NCBI GenBank assembly: GCA_021776785.1
Contig: JAJFFF010000033.1
Location: forward strand, 62,001 to 126,000
Direction of reading: 5' to 3'
DNA length: 64,000 bases
DNA from: Planctomycetota bacterium
Lineage (GTDB): Bacteria; Planctomycetota; PLA2
Shown here: piece by piece, positions 33,881-42,210 of the stretch
Layout of the letters: each line of letters begins with the position of its first letter
Numbering within the stretch: the first letter of the stretch is position 1
Program-made: the position numbers and the translations under genes
Notes under the pieces: model-generated
Databases searched by the model: none
Seen by the model: only the letters and a program-made list of their open reading frames with translations
What the model was told of the DNA's origin: nothing

Positions 33881-35545
33881 TCACCGGCCGCGTTTTTTAC
33901 GTTCGGCGCGCTTCTCGGCGGCGGCCGCTTTGGCCGGTTCGCCGGCGCGCCGGTATGCCTCGGCGAGCAGTCTGAGAAGGCTCGCCGAGTCGAACCCTAG
34001 GGCCACAGCGGCTTCGATTTCGCGGGCCGCTCCCGCCTCGTCCTCCTCGAGATAGAACAGCGCGCGTCCATAAGTCAGGCGCGCAGCGGGGTTTTGGGGG
34101 TCCCGCGTCGTCAGTTCACGCAGCGGATCCATATCGAAGGGGATCTGACCCGGCCGCGCCTTGGCCCAGGCGATCGCCCCTTCGGCGCGGCTGATGAGCG
34201 CCGCGTCGTCGAGATGGTCGCGCACGTCCTTGAGCTTGCGGTTGGCGACGGGCTTTAGGAAGTCCCCCGCCGCCATGACCTGGGCGCCGTAGTAAATCGG
34301 CGCGCCGGCGAGCGGGGCTCCGTCTCTCCCGCCGCGCTTGCGAGCCCGATACGCCAGCAACGCGCGGTCCAGGCGCGCGTACGCCGGGTGCGCGGTCGGG
34401 TTGGGCAAGGGCGCGGTTTCTCCGGGGTCGGTCTGACGGTCGAACAACTCCAACCGCGGACCGGCATCGATCAGCGAGTAGCGGCCGTCGGTCGCGACGC
34501 TTAGCTGCGCCCAACCGTAACGACGGTGCGCGTACAGGCTTTCGCCGCACAACACGCGTTCGGTCGGTAGGCGCAAGAGATCCGCGCCGTCCGTGCGCTG
34601 CGCGGGCAACCTGCACACACGGCGCAAAGTCGGCGCGATGTCTTGGAGGCCGCACAGCGCGGCGTTGATTTCGTTTTTCGAAAAACCGGGGCCGGCGATC
34701 ACAAGCGGGATGTCCATCGTCGCGCCGTAGCACAACATGCCGTGGGTTTTTTCGCCGTGTTGCCCTAACGACTCGCCGTGATCCGACGTGACGACGACGA
34801 TCGTGGTTTCCAAATCGACCTGGGCGAGCAGCGCACGCAGCATCGCGTCCGCTTTGCGTACTTCGCCGCGGTACAGCTCCTCGGCGCTGTCTTCCTCCGT
34901 CGTGCCAGCGTGCTCCTCGTCGCCCACATACGCGCGATAGTTCGCATGCGGCTCCCAAAGGTGCACCCAGGCAAACCACGGGCGGTCGGTCGGGCGTTGT
35001 TTCGTCCACTGCACAAATCGTTTGACCTGTTCTGTGCCGTCGAGAAACTCAAAACTAGGACCGTTCGCGGCCTGCGCCGGCTGCCGGTACTCGGCAAATC
35101 CCGCATCGAGGGCAAACCGGCGATCGAGCACGGACGCGGCCACAAATGCCGCGGTTGTGTATCCCGCATCCCGAAACTCCTCGGCCAGCAAGGAGAACCC
35201 GCGTTCGCCACGCGGCGGCAACGGGGCGGCCGTGTTGTCGCGGGTGCCGTGGGCGGGCGGCTCCAACCCAGAAAACAACGTCGTGTGCCCCGGCAAAGTC
35301 AGCGGGGCGACGGCGCGCGCTTGGCTCCAACGCTTTCCCTTACCGGCCAGTTCGTGCAGCACCGGCATGTCGTCGAGCGTTGCGGCGGCGCGGCCCAACG
35401 TGTCGATGGTAATGACGAGGACGTGGATCGTCGGCGCGCGCGGGCGCTTGCTCCACCACCACGCGGCGCCTCCCACCGCGAGCACGACGGCGAGCAAAAA
35501 AAAGAGGCGACCCCTAAGGGCCGCCTTTTTACGACTGTGAGACAC
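33881..35545 (-). CDS. Membrane-anchored sulfatase/alkaline-phosphatase-fold protein with C-terminal TPR
   Basis: The product has 554 residues and one N-terminal membrane helix (about 13-31). An alkaline-phosphatase-superfamily domain follows (ITIDTLG metal motif, APLTLPGHTTLFSG nucleophile block, SDHGESLGQHGEKTHG). Two or three TPR-like units lie after residue 450. True sulfatases need Cys/Ser-x-Pro-x-Arg for formylglycine. Here the aligned nucleophile is Thr and the Arg is His, as in phosphatase or phosphotransferase branches, so sulfate ester hydrolysis is doubtful. The start is GTG, 15 bases after the upstream exbD stop. A terminator-like hairpin lies inside codons 7-17, which may limit expression. 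Confidence 0.8.
   Translation of the reverse strand: MSHSRKKAALRGRLFFLLAVVLAVGGAAWWWSKRPRAPTIHVLVITIDTLGRAAATLDDMPVLHELAGKGKRWSQARAVAPLTLPGHTTLFSGLEPPAHGTRDNTAAPLPPRGERGFSLLAEEFRDAGYTTAAFVAASVLDRRFALDAGFAEYRQPAQAANGPSFEFLDGTEQVKRFVQWTKQRPTDRPWFAWVHLWEPHANYRAYVGDEEHAGTTEEDSAEELYRGEVRKADAMLRALLAQVDLETTIVVVTSDHGESLGQHGEKTHGMLCYGATMDIPLVIAGPGFSKNEINAALCGLQDIAPTLRRVCRLPAQRTDGADLLRLPTERVLCGESLYAHRRYGWAQLSVATDGRYSLIDAGPRLELFDRQTDPGETAPLPNPTAHPAYARLDRALLAYRARKRGGRDGAPLAGAPIYYGAQVMAAGDFLKPVANRKLKDVRDHLDDAALISRAEGAIAWAKARPGQIPFDMDPLRELTTRDPQNPAARLTYGRALFYLEEDEAGAAREIEAAVALGFDSASLLRLLAEAYRRAGEPAKAAAAEKRAERKKRGR
35496..35530 (-). terminator. Bidirectional terminator-like hairpin inside the sulfatase-fold gene start
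   Basis: AGGCGGCCC (35526-35518) and GGGTCGCCT (35513-35505) form a nine-pair stem around a four-base TTAG loop on the minus strand. Eight T residues follow after one C (35503-35496). The plus strand also ends in TTTT. It lies 35 bases after the second exbD stop, which is where an operon terminator would be placed, but within the coding sequence of the next gene. Confidence 0.65.
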
Positions 35546-35560
35546 GCGAGATTCGTCGGA

Positions 35561-36130
35561 TCAGTCCGACGTCCCGTAGTTTTTGGCGGGGTAAGGCAAA
35601 AGCTTCGCGGTGCGTTGCTTCTTGTTCGGCAACGCCGTCCCGAAGAAGTCCACCTTCGTGATGCCTTCTTGCGCGAACTTGTTTAAGACCGCGACGACGA
35701 ATTTCTGCTGCACCTTGTGGCCAGCCTTGATCTCGCCGATCACTTTCGACTCTCCACCTTCCGCTGTTTTCTTCGCGTTCTTGATCCAGTCCGCGACGAC
35801 GCTTAGATCGTTGGTGGGGTCGCGATCCGCGTACTTGTACTGCGCCTTGTCCGGCATGTTCACCGTGATCTGGCGGCCTTCCGGCCCCCACTGACGCTCG
35901 CGTTCGCCGCGCGCCAAGATGTGCACGCTGACCTTGATCTCGTTCGGCGGATCGGCGGGAATCGGGTTGATCCCCTTGTCCGTTGGCAAGAACGCCTGGA
36001 GTTTGCCTTCCAGCGTTTTAAACGGAAGACACATAAAGAAAATGATGATCAGGAACGAGATGTCAATCATGGGCGTGAGCTCAAGCTTGACCTCCTCATC
36101 CATCATCTCGTCGACAACTTTGCTCGCCAT
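35561..36130 (-). CDS. ExbD/TolR-family biopolymer transport protein (second copy)
   Basis: The 189-residue product has a short cytoplasmic N-terminus and one membrane helix with the essential proton-path Asp in LTPMIDISFLIIIFF (about residues 18-32). A longer periplasmic domain than the usual 140-residue ExbD follows, with a charged insert (about 65-115). ExbD dimers sit in the ExbB pentamer pore and pass proton-motive force to an envelope partner. A purine-rich GAGGAAGAGAG precedes the ATG, and the gene starts three bases after the first exbD stop. The two ExbDs differ enough to suggest a heterodimer. Confidence 0.92.
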   Translation of the reverse strand: MASKVVDEMMDEEVKLELTPMIDISFLIIIFFMCLPFKTLEGKLQAFLPTDKGINPIPADPPNEIKVSVHILARGERERQWGPEGRQITVNMPDKAQYKYADRDPTNDLSVVADWIKNAKKTAEGGESKVIGEIKAGHKVQQKFVVAVLNKFAQEGITKVDFFGTALPNKKQRTAKLLPYPAKNYGTSD

Positions 36131-36133
36131 CGT

Positions 36134-36685
36134 TTAGCTCTCTTCCTCGCCCTGCACTTTGCCGGCCAGCATCTTCGAGTCTTCCTTGTTATAGAAGCCG
36201 TCCGTGAAGCGCTTAGTAGCGAACTGCATCTTGTAGAGCTTTTGCTCCGACATGATGGTCATCAGCCACTGCACGTGTTGCCAAGGCGTATCGCGGTCGG
36301 CCCGCAGTAAGACGAAGAGCTTGGAGGCCTTAATGCCGTTCCCGATGTCTTCGCTCCCTGACTTGCCGTCCTCCGCCATCTTGCGGTTGTAGTTACGCAG
36401 AGCGGTTGCGAGCACGGTCCCGAGCTCATCGAGGTTGACCGTACGGCCGCGGTACTTAATTTCGCCATTCTTATCGACGTTCAAGATGACGCGGTCATCC
36501 GGATCGTTGTCCTTGTCCTCTTGGGCCATATGGGCCAAGGGCAGGGTCAGATCCGCAAGCTCCTTCTGACTCAGGTCTGTTACGACCATGAAAAAGATGA
36601 GCAAGTTGAACACGATGTCGATCATGGGCGTCATGTCCATTTCGCCCGAGTCATCCATCGCTCTTTGAACTGCTTTGCTACTCAT
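36134..36685 (-). CDS. ExbD/TolR-family biopolymer transport protein (first copy)
   Basis: This 183-residue protein has the family core MDMTPMIDIVFNLLIFFMVV (about residues 17-36), with the membrane Asp conserved. The periplasmic domain has RVILNVDKNGEIKYRG, typical of ExbD, then an acidic/lysine-rich insert and DRDTPWQHVQWLM, matching the ADRxTPYxxVVxVM block. A GGAG lies seven bases before the ATG. It follows exbB by about 96 bases, which hold only a small GGCTC/GAGCC hairpin, and precedes the second exbD by three bases. Confidence 0.93.
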   Translation of the reverse strand: MSSKAVQRAMDDSGEMDMTPMIDIVFNLLIFFMVVTDLSQKELADLTLPLAHMAQEDKDNDPDDRVILNVDKNGEIKYRGRTVNLDELGTVLATALRNYNRKMAEDGKSGSEDIGNGIKASKLFVLLRADRDTPWQHVQWLMTIMSEQKLYKMQFATKRFTDGFYNKEDSKMLAGKVQGEEES

Positions 36686-36781
36686 GATTGTTCTCCGGCC
36701 CCCAACCGCCGACGGCTCCTAGAGCCAGCCGGCAAAGCTGAGAACGTCGAATCGATTCGCGCATGCGGGGACACGCCGCGG

Positions 36782-37498
36782 CTATTTCTGACCGCGGAAA
36801 CGTTCGACCAATTCGTCCGCAATCGCGCCGATTTCAAGCGAGATGCGAACCACCTTGTTGCGGAAGAAGAAGTAGGCAATCATCGTCGGGATCGCGACGA
36901 AGAGTCCGAGGAACGTTGTAACCAGCGCTTTCGAGATACCGTCCGCGAGGTCGGCCGGAGTGACGGATGCACCCTTCGCCGAAATCGTCTGGAACGCCTC
37001 GATCATGCCGGACACTGTGCCGAACAGACCCATCATGGGCGCGATGTTTCCGATGAGCGAGAGGTAGCTGATCTTCTGCTGCAGCTTGATCGCTTCTTCC
37101 TCGCCCGCTTCTTCCATGGAGGCCTTCATCGTCTCGAAGCCTGCGTTAATCTTGGGCAGTCCTGCCGCAAGAATGTTGGTGAGCGCATTCGGCTCAGCCT
37201 CGCAGAGTTCAAGAGCTTCTTGGTACTCCGAATTTTCGAACATGCCCTCGATCTCGTCGACGAGTTGCGGGGGCACAATCTTGTCGCGTTTGATGTTGAC
37301 GATGTGCTCGATGATCAACGCCAAACTGATAAAGGACATGAAGAGGATGACGAAGCCGATGGCTCCGCCTGCGGTGACATAAGCCTCGAACCAGCTCTTC
37401 GAACTTGCCTCTGCATCCTGCGCCATCGCAGGAGTCGCTAGCAGTGCAAGAACAATCGCACTCAGACTCGTCACCGTCGCCATACGCATGGCTTTCAT
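36782..37498 (-). CDS. ExbB/TolQ/MotA-family proton channel with cleavable signal peptide
   Basis: This is a 238-residue proton-channel subunit with a signal sequence ending TPAMAQ and then three membrane helices. The conserved block MGLFGTVSGMIEAF (helix 2) and the ALVTTFLGLFVAIPTMIAYFF helix 3 region are intact. The ATG at 37498 has AGGAG eight bases upstream and is preferred over 37525. With the two ExbD proteins it should convert proton-motive force into mechanical work in the periplasm. Two TPR proteins are encoded just upstream in the same direction, so the energised partner may be TPR-based rather than TonB. No tonB is seen. Confidence 0.93.
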   Translation of the reverse strand: MKAMRMATVTSLSAIVLALLATPAMAQDAEASSKSWFEAYVTAGGAIGFVILFMSFISLALIIEHIVNIKRDKIVPPQLVDEIEGMFENSEYQEALELCEAEPNALTNILAAGLPKINAGFETMKASMEEAGEEEAIKLQQKISYLSLIGNIAPMMGLFGTVSGMIEAFQTISAKGASVTPADLADGISKALVTTFLGLFVAIPTMIAYFFFRNKVVRISLEIGAIADELVERFRGQK

Positions 37499-37570
37499 GC
37501 GTCCCACTCCTTTCGTCGTATACATACTAGGCCCGCCCCCCGGTGGGGATCGGAGCCGCAGATTCTACTT

Positions 37571-38875
37571 CTATTGGGTCTTCTTTGCCCACTCAGAACT
37601 CGGGAATCGCTCGCGCACATCTTGCCGCCAGCGTTCCGCTTCTGCACGGAGAAGCGACCCGTCGCCGCCTCCCGCTTCAATTTCTTTTGCGAAGAGCTCG
37701 GACGCCCGCGAGAGGTAGTAGAGGGAGCGAGCCATCGCCTTGGGGTAGTCCCCACCCTTCACCACGACCTCCAACAGGGCGGCATAGGCATCCGCGCCTT
37801 TGCCGGTCTCGACAAGACAGGTGCCGATGCCCGCCTGCGCCCCAACGTATACGGATCGATCCTTACGACCCTCCGCATCCTGGAGCTGCTGGTAGCGGCG
37901 CAGCGGCACGTCATACGTGACCTTGTCGGACTTGGCCGCGCTCTCCAAGAGCAGGTCGGCCCCGCGGAGCAACGCCTGATTGGCTGAGCGCTGGAGAACC
38001 GATTTTCCGTACTCGTTGGGCTGCCGGCGCGCCATCGTTGCCAGCCTTGTGCCGGCCGCGCGAAAGACTTCTTCCGCCTTGGCCGGATCCTGACCCGCCG
38101 CCTCGGCGTTGGCCTTGGCCATCACCGTGCGGGTCAACAAGTCCGGCGAGAGATCGTTCTTTCCAATGTGGTCGATGAGTTCATCGAACGTCGAAACGGC
38201 AGTGCCCATGTCGCCCGCAACCGCGTGCAATTGAGCCTCCAGCAAACTGACCTCGCTCAATAGGCGGGTGTCGCCCCAACCGTAGACTTTGCCCTCGCGG
38301 GTCGAGCCTTTCTCGGCGGGAAGCTGCCAATCCACCTTCTTGCGAGCTTTGATCCTGGTTCGCTTCTTGAACTCTTCGACGGTCTTCAATCCTTCGGCGG
38401 CCTTGTCCTTCATGCCGCCCTGCGCCATCTTCAATCGCGTCTCGATGAGATAGAAGACGGCGTACATGTTGTGCCACGGGAGAGCTGCGTACTGAGCCTC
38501 CTCACCGCGGATACCTTCTTCGGTCGTGTACGCGACACGCACGAATGTCTCTTCGGCGCCGGCGACCGTGCCCTGCGTCGCGAACTTGCCCGCACGCATC
38601 AGGCGCAAACCGGACGACAGTTTTTTCGCCCACTGATTTTCGTCGTCGGGATCGCCCCGTCGGAGCTCGATAATTTGTCGCGGTTCGAGGCGAATCGATT
38701 TCTTGCGACCCGACACCAAGACGCGGCCGGCGAACCCTTTTTCGGTGTCGCGCGAAACCGAGTCGACGGGAACGCGGCGGACGCGGCCTTCTTTGTCCAC
38801 GTACACCAAAATGTCGGCGGCTTGCGCCGGAAGCGCCATGCCAACGAACGCGAGGAGGATACAGATGTTTCGCAT
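37571..38875 (-). CDS. Exported TPR-like protein of unknown function
   Basis: The 434-residue protein has a clear signal peptide (about 1-19, ALPAQA then ADIL). A beta-strand N-terminal segment (about 20-75, LVYVDKEGRVRRVPVD and LEPRQIIELRRGD) recalls a short SH3-like module. A helical solenoid follows, with TPR-like pairs (for example SLLEAQLHAVAGDMGTAVSTF). AGGAG lies nine bases before the ATG. It sits between the 975-residue TPR protein and exbB and is close to both, so it is probably part of the same transcription unit. No enzyme motif is seen. Confidence 0.65.
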   Translation of the reverse strand: MRNICILLAFVGMALPAQAADILVYVDKEGRVRRVPVDSVSRDTEKGFAGRVLVSGRKKSIRLEPRQIIELRRGDPDDENQWAKKLSSGLRLMRAGKFATQGTVAGAEETFVRVAYTTEEGIRGEEAQYAALPWHNMYAVFYLIETRLKMAQGGMKDKAAEGLKTVEEFKKRTRIKARKKVDWQLPAEKGSTREGKVYGWGDTRLLSEVSLLEAQLHAVAGDMGTAVSTFDELIDHIGKNDLSPDLLTRTVMAKANAEAAGQDPAKAEEVFRAAGTRLATMARRQPNEYGKSVLQRSANQALLRGADLLLESAAKSDKVTYDVPLRRYQQLQDAEGRKDRSVYVGAQAGIGTCLVETGKGADAYAALLEVVVKGGDYPKAMARSLYYLSRASELFAKEIEAGGGDGSLLRAEAERWRQDVRERFPSSEWAKKTQ

Positions 38876-38887
38876 GATCGTTCTCTC

Positions 38888-41815
38888 CTAGCGGAGGCGC
38901 TTAAGCTCCGACGCCAAGGCCTTGATGCGCACGACGCGCGCTTCGCCATCCATCGCGCGGTACTGAAAGATCCATTTGGAAGCGGCCGAGTATCCGGTCT
39001 GCGCAGCCTTCTTGTTTCTTTCGGAGCGTCCCGCCGCGCCCATCTTCTGATAGATCTGGAGCTGAAGTTCAGCGCCGTCCCACCAGAGCTTGATGTAATC
39101 GTCGTAGCGCTTGTTTTGAGGATCCTTCACCGGACGCGTAAACGTGTGCATGTACGAGATCAACCGCACCGCGACCTGGCGTCCATCGACGCCGGTGGGC
39201 GCGGTCTGCGCGAGCAACTCGGCGCAGATCTTGAGTGCGCTTGCGTTGCGCTTGACCTTGGACCATTCATCCTTACGCATCCAACGCTTGGACAGCGTCT
39301 TGAGGATTTTGTCCTGTGCGGCCTTGTCGGGAATGATTACGTCGAGGAACAGTTGACGCGTCTTGGCCAGCGCCTTTTGAAGGGCGATGCCCTTGATCGT
39401 CTTGTCTTCTAAAAGCGCGCGGTACGCCATTTCGGCGGCACGCAGAACCAGAGTCTGCTTCACCGCTTTGTTCGTGGTGAGCCCGCTGGCAGCGTCGTAT
39501 GCAGTCGATGCGTCCTTCCAACGGCCCGCGTCTTTCAGCGTTTCGCCCAGAAGGTACATCAACTGGTAATTCGGGTCTTTCTCGCGTTTCTCGACCCACT
39601 CTTCGAGTAGATCCGCCGTTCGCGAAGCTACGTCGCGTTGTTCTTTCTCGTCGAGCCCGGAATACCACTCGCGCATCGCCATGATGACTTTGAACTGCGT
39701 TCCCGGGAGGTGCGACGAGTCGGACAGCTTCGCGCGAAACTCGGCCAACGCCTTCTCGGCCTCGGCGATCTGCTTGAGTTCGATCAGCGCTTCGATCTTG
39801 ATTTTCATCTCAAGACCGCGCTGCACAAACTTGTTCGGGTACTTGGCGAAGTACGCGTTCATCGCATCCAAGGACGGCTGCCACTTGGCTGCAGAACTAA
39901 GAGCGATGGGCAGCATGAGCATGCCGTGCTGCAACGCCGACGCCGCTTCTTTGCCCGACTTCGCTTTCGAGCTATCAATCAGCGCGTTGGCGGACTCTTC
40001 CATCTTGGTCCACCACTTCAAGGCGGCCGCGGTGTCGTCCTTGCGCTCGGCTGCGGCAGCAAGACGCCAGTAGCACATCGGCACAAGGCGCTGCGCGCGC
40101 CAATAGCTCTTCGACGTCTCGGGAATCTCTGCGAGTTCCGTCGCCGCGCGCTCGTAGTCCTTGTTGCCGTACGTCTCGCGCGCACTTCCGAACGCGGCGT
40201 CACTGTTCTCAGGATGCCCCGGAAAGTTGTCGCGAAACACGCGTTTGACTTCTTCGTATCGGCTTTCGTCCTTCGACCGCTTCGTCGCCGCAGAAATCGT
40301 GCGATAGGCGAGGCGCGCGGTGTTGCAGGCGTTCGAAGCGTGCTGCCCGAACTCGCTCTCCTCTTCCTCGCCCGACTTCAGGAATTCCTCGACGAGGTCC
40401 CACGCTACCGCGGCGGCAGCGAAGTACCGTTTGTCGGCACGATACGCACGTGCGATCTGAGCACGCGCGGGGTACGCAACTTTTTCTTTTTGTTCCGCCG
40501 TCTTCGAAGCCGCAACCGCTTTCTCGTAAAACGTGATGGCCGACGCGGTTCGCTCCTGGGCGCTGAGAGAGTCGCCGACCTCGAGCAGCAAAGCCGCATC
40601 GAGCGTACCGGCGCCGGAAACGCTTCCGACCCAGCGGGTCAACCTCTCGGTCGCCTGCTTGGTGACGTCGCGATGGCCGCCGACGCGCGCGACCGACAAG
40701 ACGTCGCCCGCTAGCCCGACCGCCTGCGTGAACCGACCGGATCCAGCAAACGACTCACCGATCTCGAGCATCGCCAAAAGCGTCCAGGGACTGTTCGCGC
40801 CATGCTTGACCTTGGTCCGCAGGATCGAAAGCGTCCGCATGGACTTCTCAAACATCGACGGGTCCGCTTTTTTCAGCTTCCCCGCGGCCATCGCGGCTGC
40901 GTTGCACGCCTTCGCATGCCAGTAAAACGCCTGCGAGATGGCAGACGACATGTCCGGGTTATCGGCGTCTTCTTTCAGCGTTTCGTACAGCGTCGAGAAG
41001 TAGTTGATCGCGTTCTCGATGTCGTCGCTGTCGCCCAGACGCACGGCGCGCTCGTAGTAGCAGCGACCGAGGTCGAGTGTTGCGAACGCACCGAAGCTAT
41101 CGTTGTAGTGCTCGGCACTGAACTCATCGAGTTCCTCGGCAGCGAGTTCGGAGAAGTACTGAAAGTTGGTGCCACTCGGATACATGAGCGCCATGCGCAA
41201 GCGAGCGCCCGCTTTCATGTAGCCGGCGCGCGTCGCGACGACGTAGTCCGGGTTGTCCAACGACTCATCGTTTTTGGCGCGAGCCGCGGCACTCTTGCGA
41301 ACCGTTGCCAGGTGTTTGATCGCCCCTTCAAAGAGCTTCTTGGCTTCCTCCGAATTTTCGGTGCTCAACGCGTCCCACTTGTCCTTCATGCTGTCGGGAT
41401 AGCCAACGCCCATCAGCATTTCCGCGTACTCCATCAGGAGCTCCGCGAGGACAAACCGCGCGTTCTCATCGGTCGCGTTCTTGTCCGAGAACGCTTCGAG
41501 ATCGGGCTTCGCTTCCGTGAAAAGCTTGAGCACTTCTTCGCGAGTTTGCTTCGGCACCGTCCCGCGTGCGAGAGACCCAAGAAAACGCCCACGTGCGAGC
41601 GACGCCTCGTCCTTGATCAGTAGCGCTTTGCCGTAACGGCCGTAGCGCTGCATTTCCGAACTCGAGTGCTTGATCATGCCGTCGAGCACTTGGTTCGCCA
41701 TGTCGGACAAACCGCGGCGTCCGAGACTGCGCGCGAACTCCAGTTCCTTTTGCGGATTCTGCGCGGCAGTCACCGCCGTCAGCAGAACGATCACTGGCAG
41801 ATAACGGATCTTCAT
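38888..41815 (-). CDS. Large exported TPR-repeat protein
   Basis: This is a 975-residue secreted TPR solenoid. The ATG at 41815 has GGAG seven bases upstream and begins a signal peptide (MKIRYLPVIVLLTAVTA, then AQNPQ). The frame stays open to 42148, but that extension crosses a promoter and lacks a signal. Helical repeats with Ala/Tyr/Leu spacing fill the rest, such as AREYGNKDYERAATELAEIP-like and FGAFATLDLGRCYYERAVRL units. No catalytic motif is present. It is the first gene of the ExbB/ExbD/TPR operon, which suggests a periplasmic scaffold or adaptor moved by the proton-driven complex. Its function is unknown. Confidence 0.75.
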   Translation of the reverse strand: MKIRYLPVIVLLTAVTAAQNPQKELEFARSLGRRGLSDMANQVLDGMIKHSSSEMQRYGRYGKALLIKDEASLARGRFLGSLARGTVPKQTREEVLKLFTEAKPDLEAFSDKNATDENARFVLAELLMEYAEMLMGVGYPDSMKDKWDALSTENSEEAKKLFEGAIKHLATVRKSAAARAKNDESLDNPDYVVATRAGYMKAGARLRMALMYPSGTNFQYFSELAAEELDEFSAEHYNDSFGAFATLDLGRCYYERAVRLGDSDDIENAINYFSTLYETLKEDADNPDMSSAISQAFYWHAKACNAAAMAAGKLKKADPSMFEKSMRTLSILRTKVKHGANSPWTLLAMLEIGESFAGSGRFTQAVGLAGDVLSVARVGGHRDVTKQATERLTRWVGSVSGAGTLDAALLLEVGDSLSAQERTASAITFYEKAVAASKTAEQKEKVAYPARAQIARAYRADKRYFAAAAVAWDLVEEFLKSGEEEESEFGQHASNACNTARLAYRTISAATKRSKDESRYEEVKRVFRDNFPGHPENSDAAFGSARETYGNKDYERAATELAEIPETSKSYWRAQRLVPMCYWRLAAAAERKDDTAAALKWWTKMEESANALIDSSKAKSGKEAASALQHGMLMLPIALSSAAKWQPSLDAMNAYFAKYPNKFVQRGLEMKIKIEALIELKQIAEAEKALAEFRAKLSDSSHLPGTQFKVIMAMREWYSGLDEKEQRDVASRTADLLEEWVEKREKDPNYQLMYLLGETLKDAGRWKDASTAYDAASGLTTNKAVKQTLVLRAAEMAYRALLEDKTIKGIALQKALAKTRQLFLDVIIPDKAAQDKILKTLSKRWMRKDEWSKVKRNASALKICAELLAQTAPTGVDGRQVAVRLISYMHTFTRPVKDPQNKRYDDYIKLWWDGAELQLQIYQKMGAAGRSERNKKAAQTGYSAASKWIFQYRAMDGEARVVRIKALASELKRLR

Positions 41816-41936
41816 AGTGTGACTCCGGATTCTCTCTCTCGCCCGTCGAGGCCGAGGCGACACGTTCGACGCAACGGCAGATCTGACCCGATTTGGCCCT
41901 TCCACAGCGGGCGCGCACAAGTCGTGGGAAGCTGAG

Positions 41937-41964
41937 AGTGTACGAACGCGCGCTGCTGAGTCAA
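41937..41964 (-). promoter_or_regulatory. Probable sigma-70 promoter of the TPR-ExbBD operon
   Basis: On the minus strand TTGACT (41964-41959), a 16-base spacer and TACACT (41942-41937) lie about 120 bases before the start of the large TPR gene. The gene-free stretch 41816-42210 holds this promoter, a perfect palindrome upstream of it and two hairpins belonging to the secretin transcript. I see no gene in it. Confidence 0.55.
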
Positions 41965-41990
41965 ACGAGGGATCAGAGCTCTTTTTGGGT

Positions 41991-42010
41991 GAATTGGAGA
42001 ATGCCAATTC
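41991..42010. repeat. Perfect inverted repeat upstream of the TPR-ExbBD promoter
   Basis: GAATTGG and CCAATTC are separated by six bases, centred about 37 bases upstream of the -35 element. The AT-rich arms and the symmetric position suit an activator or repressor dimer site. It has no T-tract consistent with a terminator. Confidence 0.5.
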
Positions 42011-42117
42011 AAACCGGCGAATTCGCGTTCGCGCGTCCAGGGGGATGGACACAAGCAGCGTAGCACGGGGCGTCGAGTCGTCAATGGCAAGTCGAAATGC
42101 ATGTCGGGTATGGACGC

Positions 42118-42146
42118 GAAAAGGGGCGGACCGATTGGCCCGCCCC
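42118..42146 (-). terminator. Rho-independent terminator of the cysteine-rich secretin gene
   Basis: On the minus strand GGGGCGG (42146-42140) and CCGCCCC (42129-42123) form a seven-pair G/C stem with a ten-base loop. TTTTC follows at 42122-42118. It lies about 65 bases after the secretin stop. Confidence 0.85.
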
Positions 42147-42169
42147 ATCGTTTCGATAGGAATCTTGGT

Positions 42170-42186
42170 TAACGCTTACAGCGTTA
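42170..42186 (-). other. Small hairpin after the secretin stop
   Basis: TAACGC and GCGTTA pair perfectly around a five-base loop, 24 bases after the stop codon and upstream of the main terminator. There is no T-run, so this is perhaps an mRNA 3'-end stabilising stem. Confidence 0.35.
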
Positions 42187-42210
42187 CCACGGTTCGCAAA
42201 AGAGCTCTGC

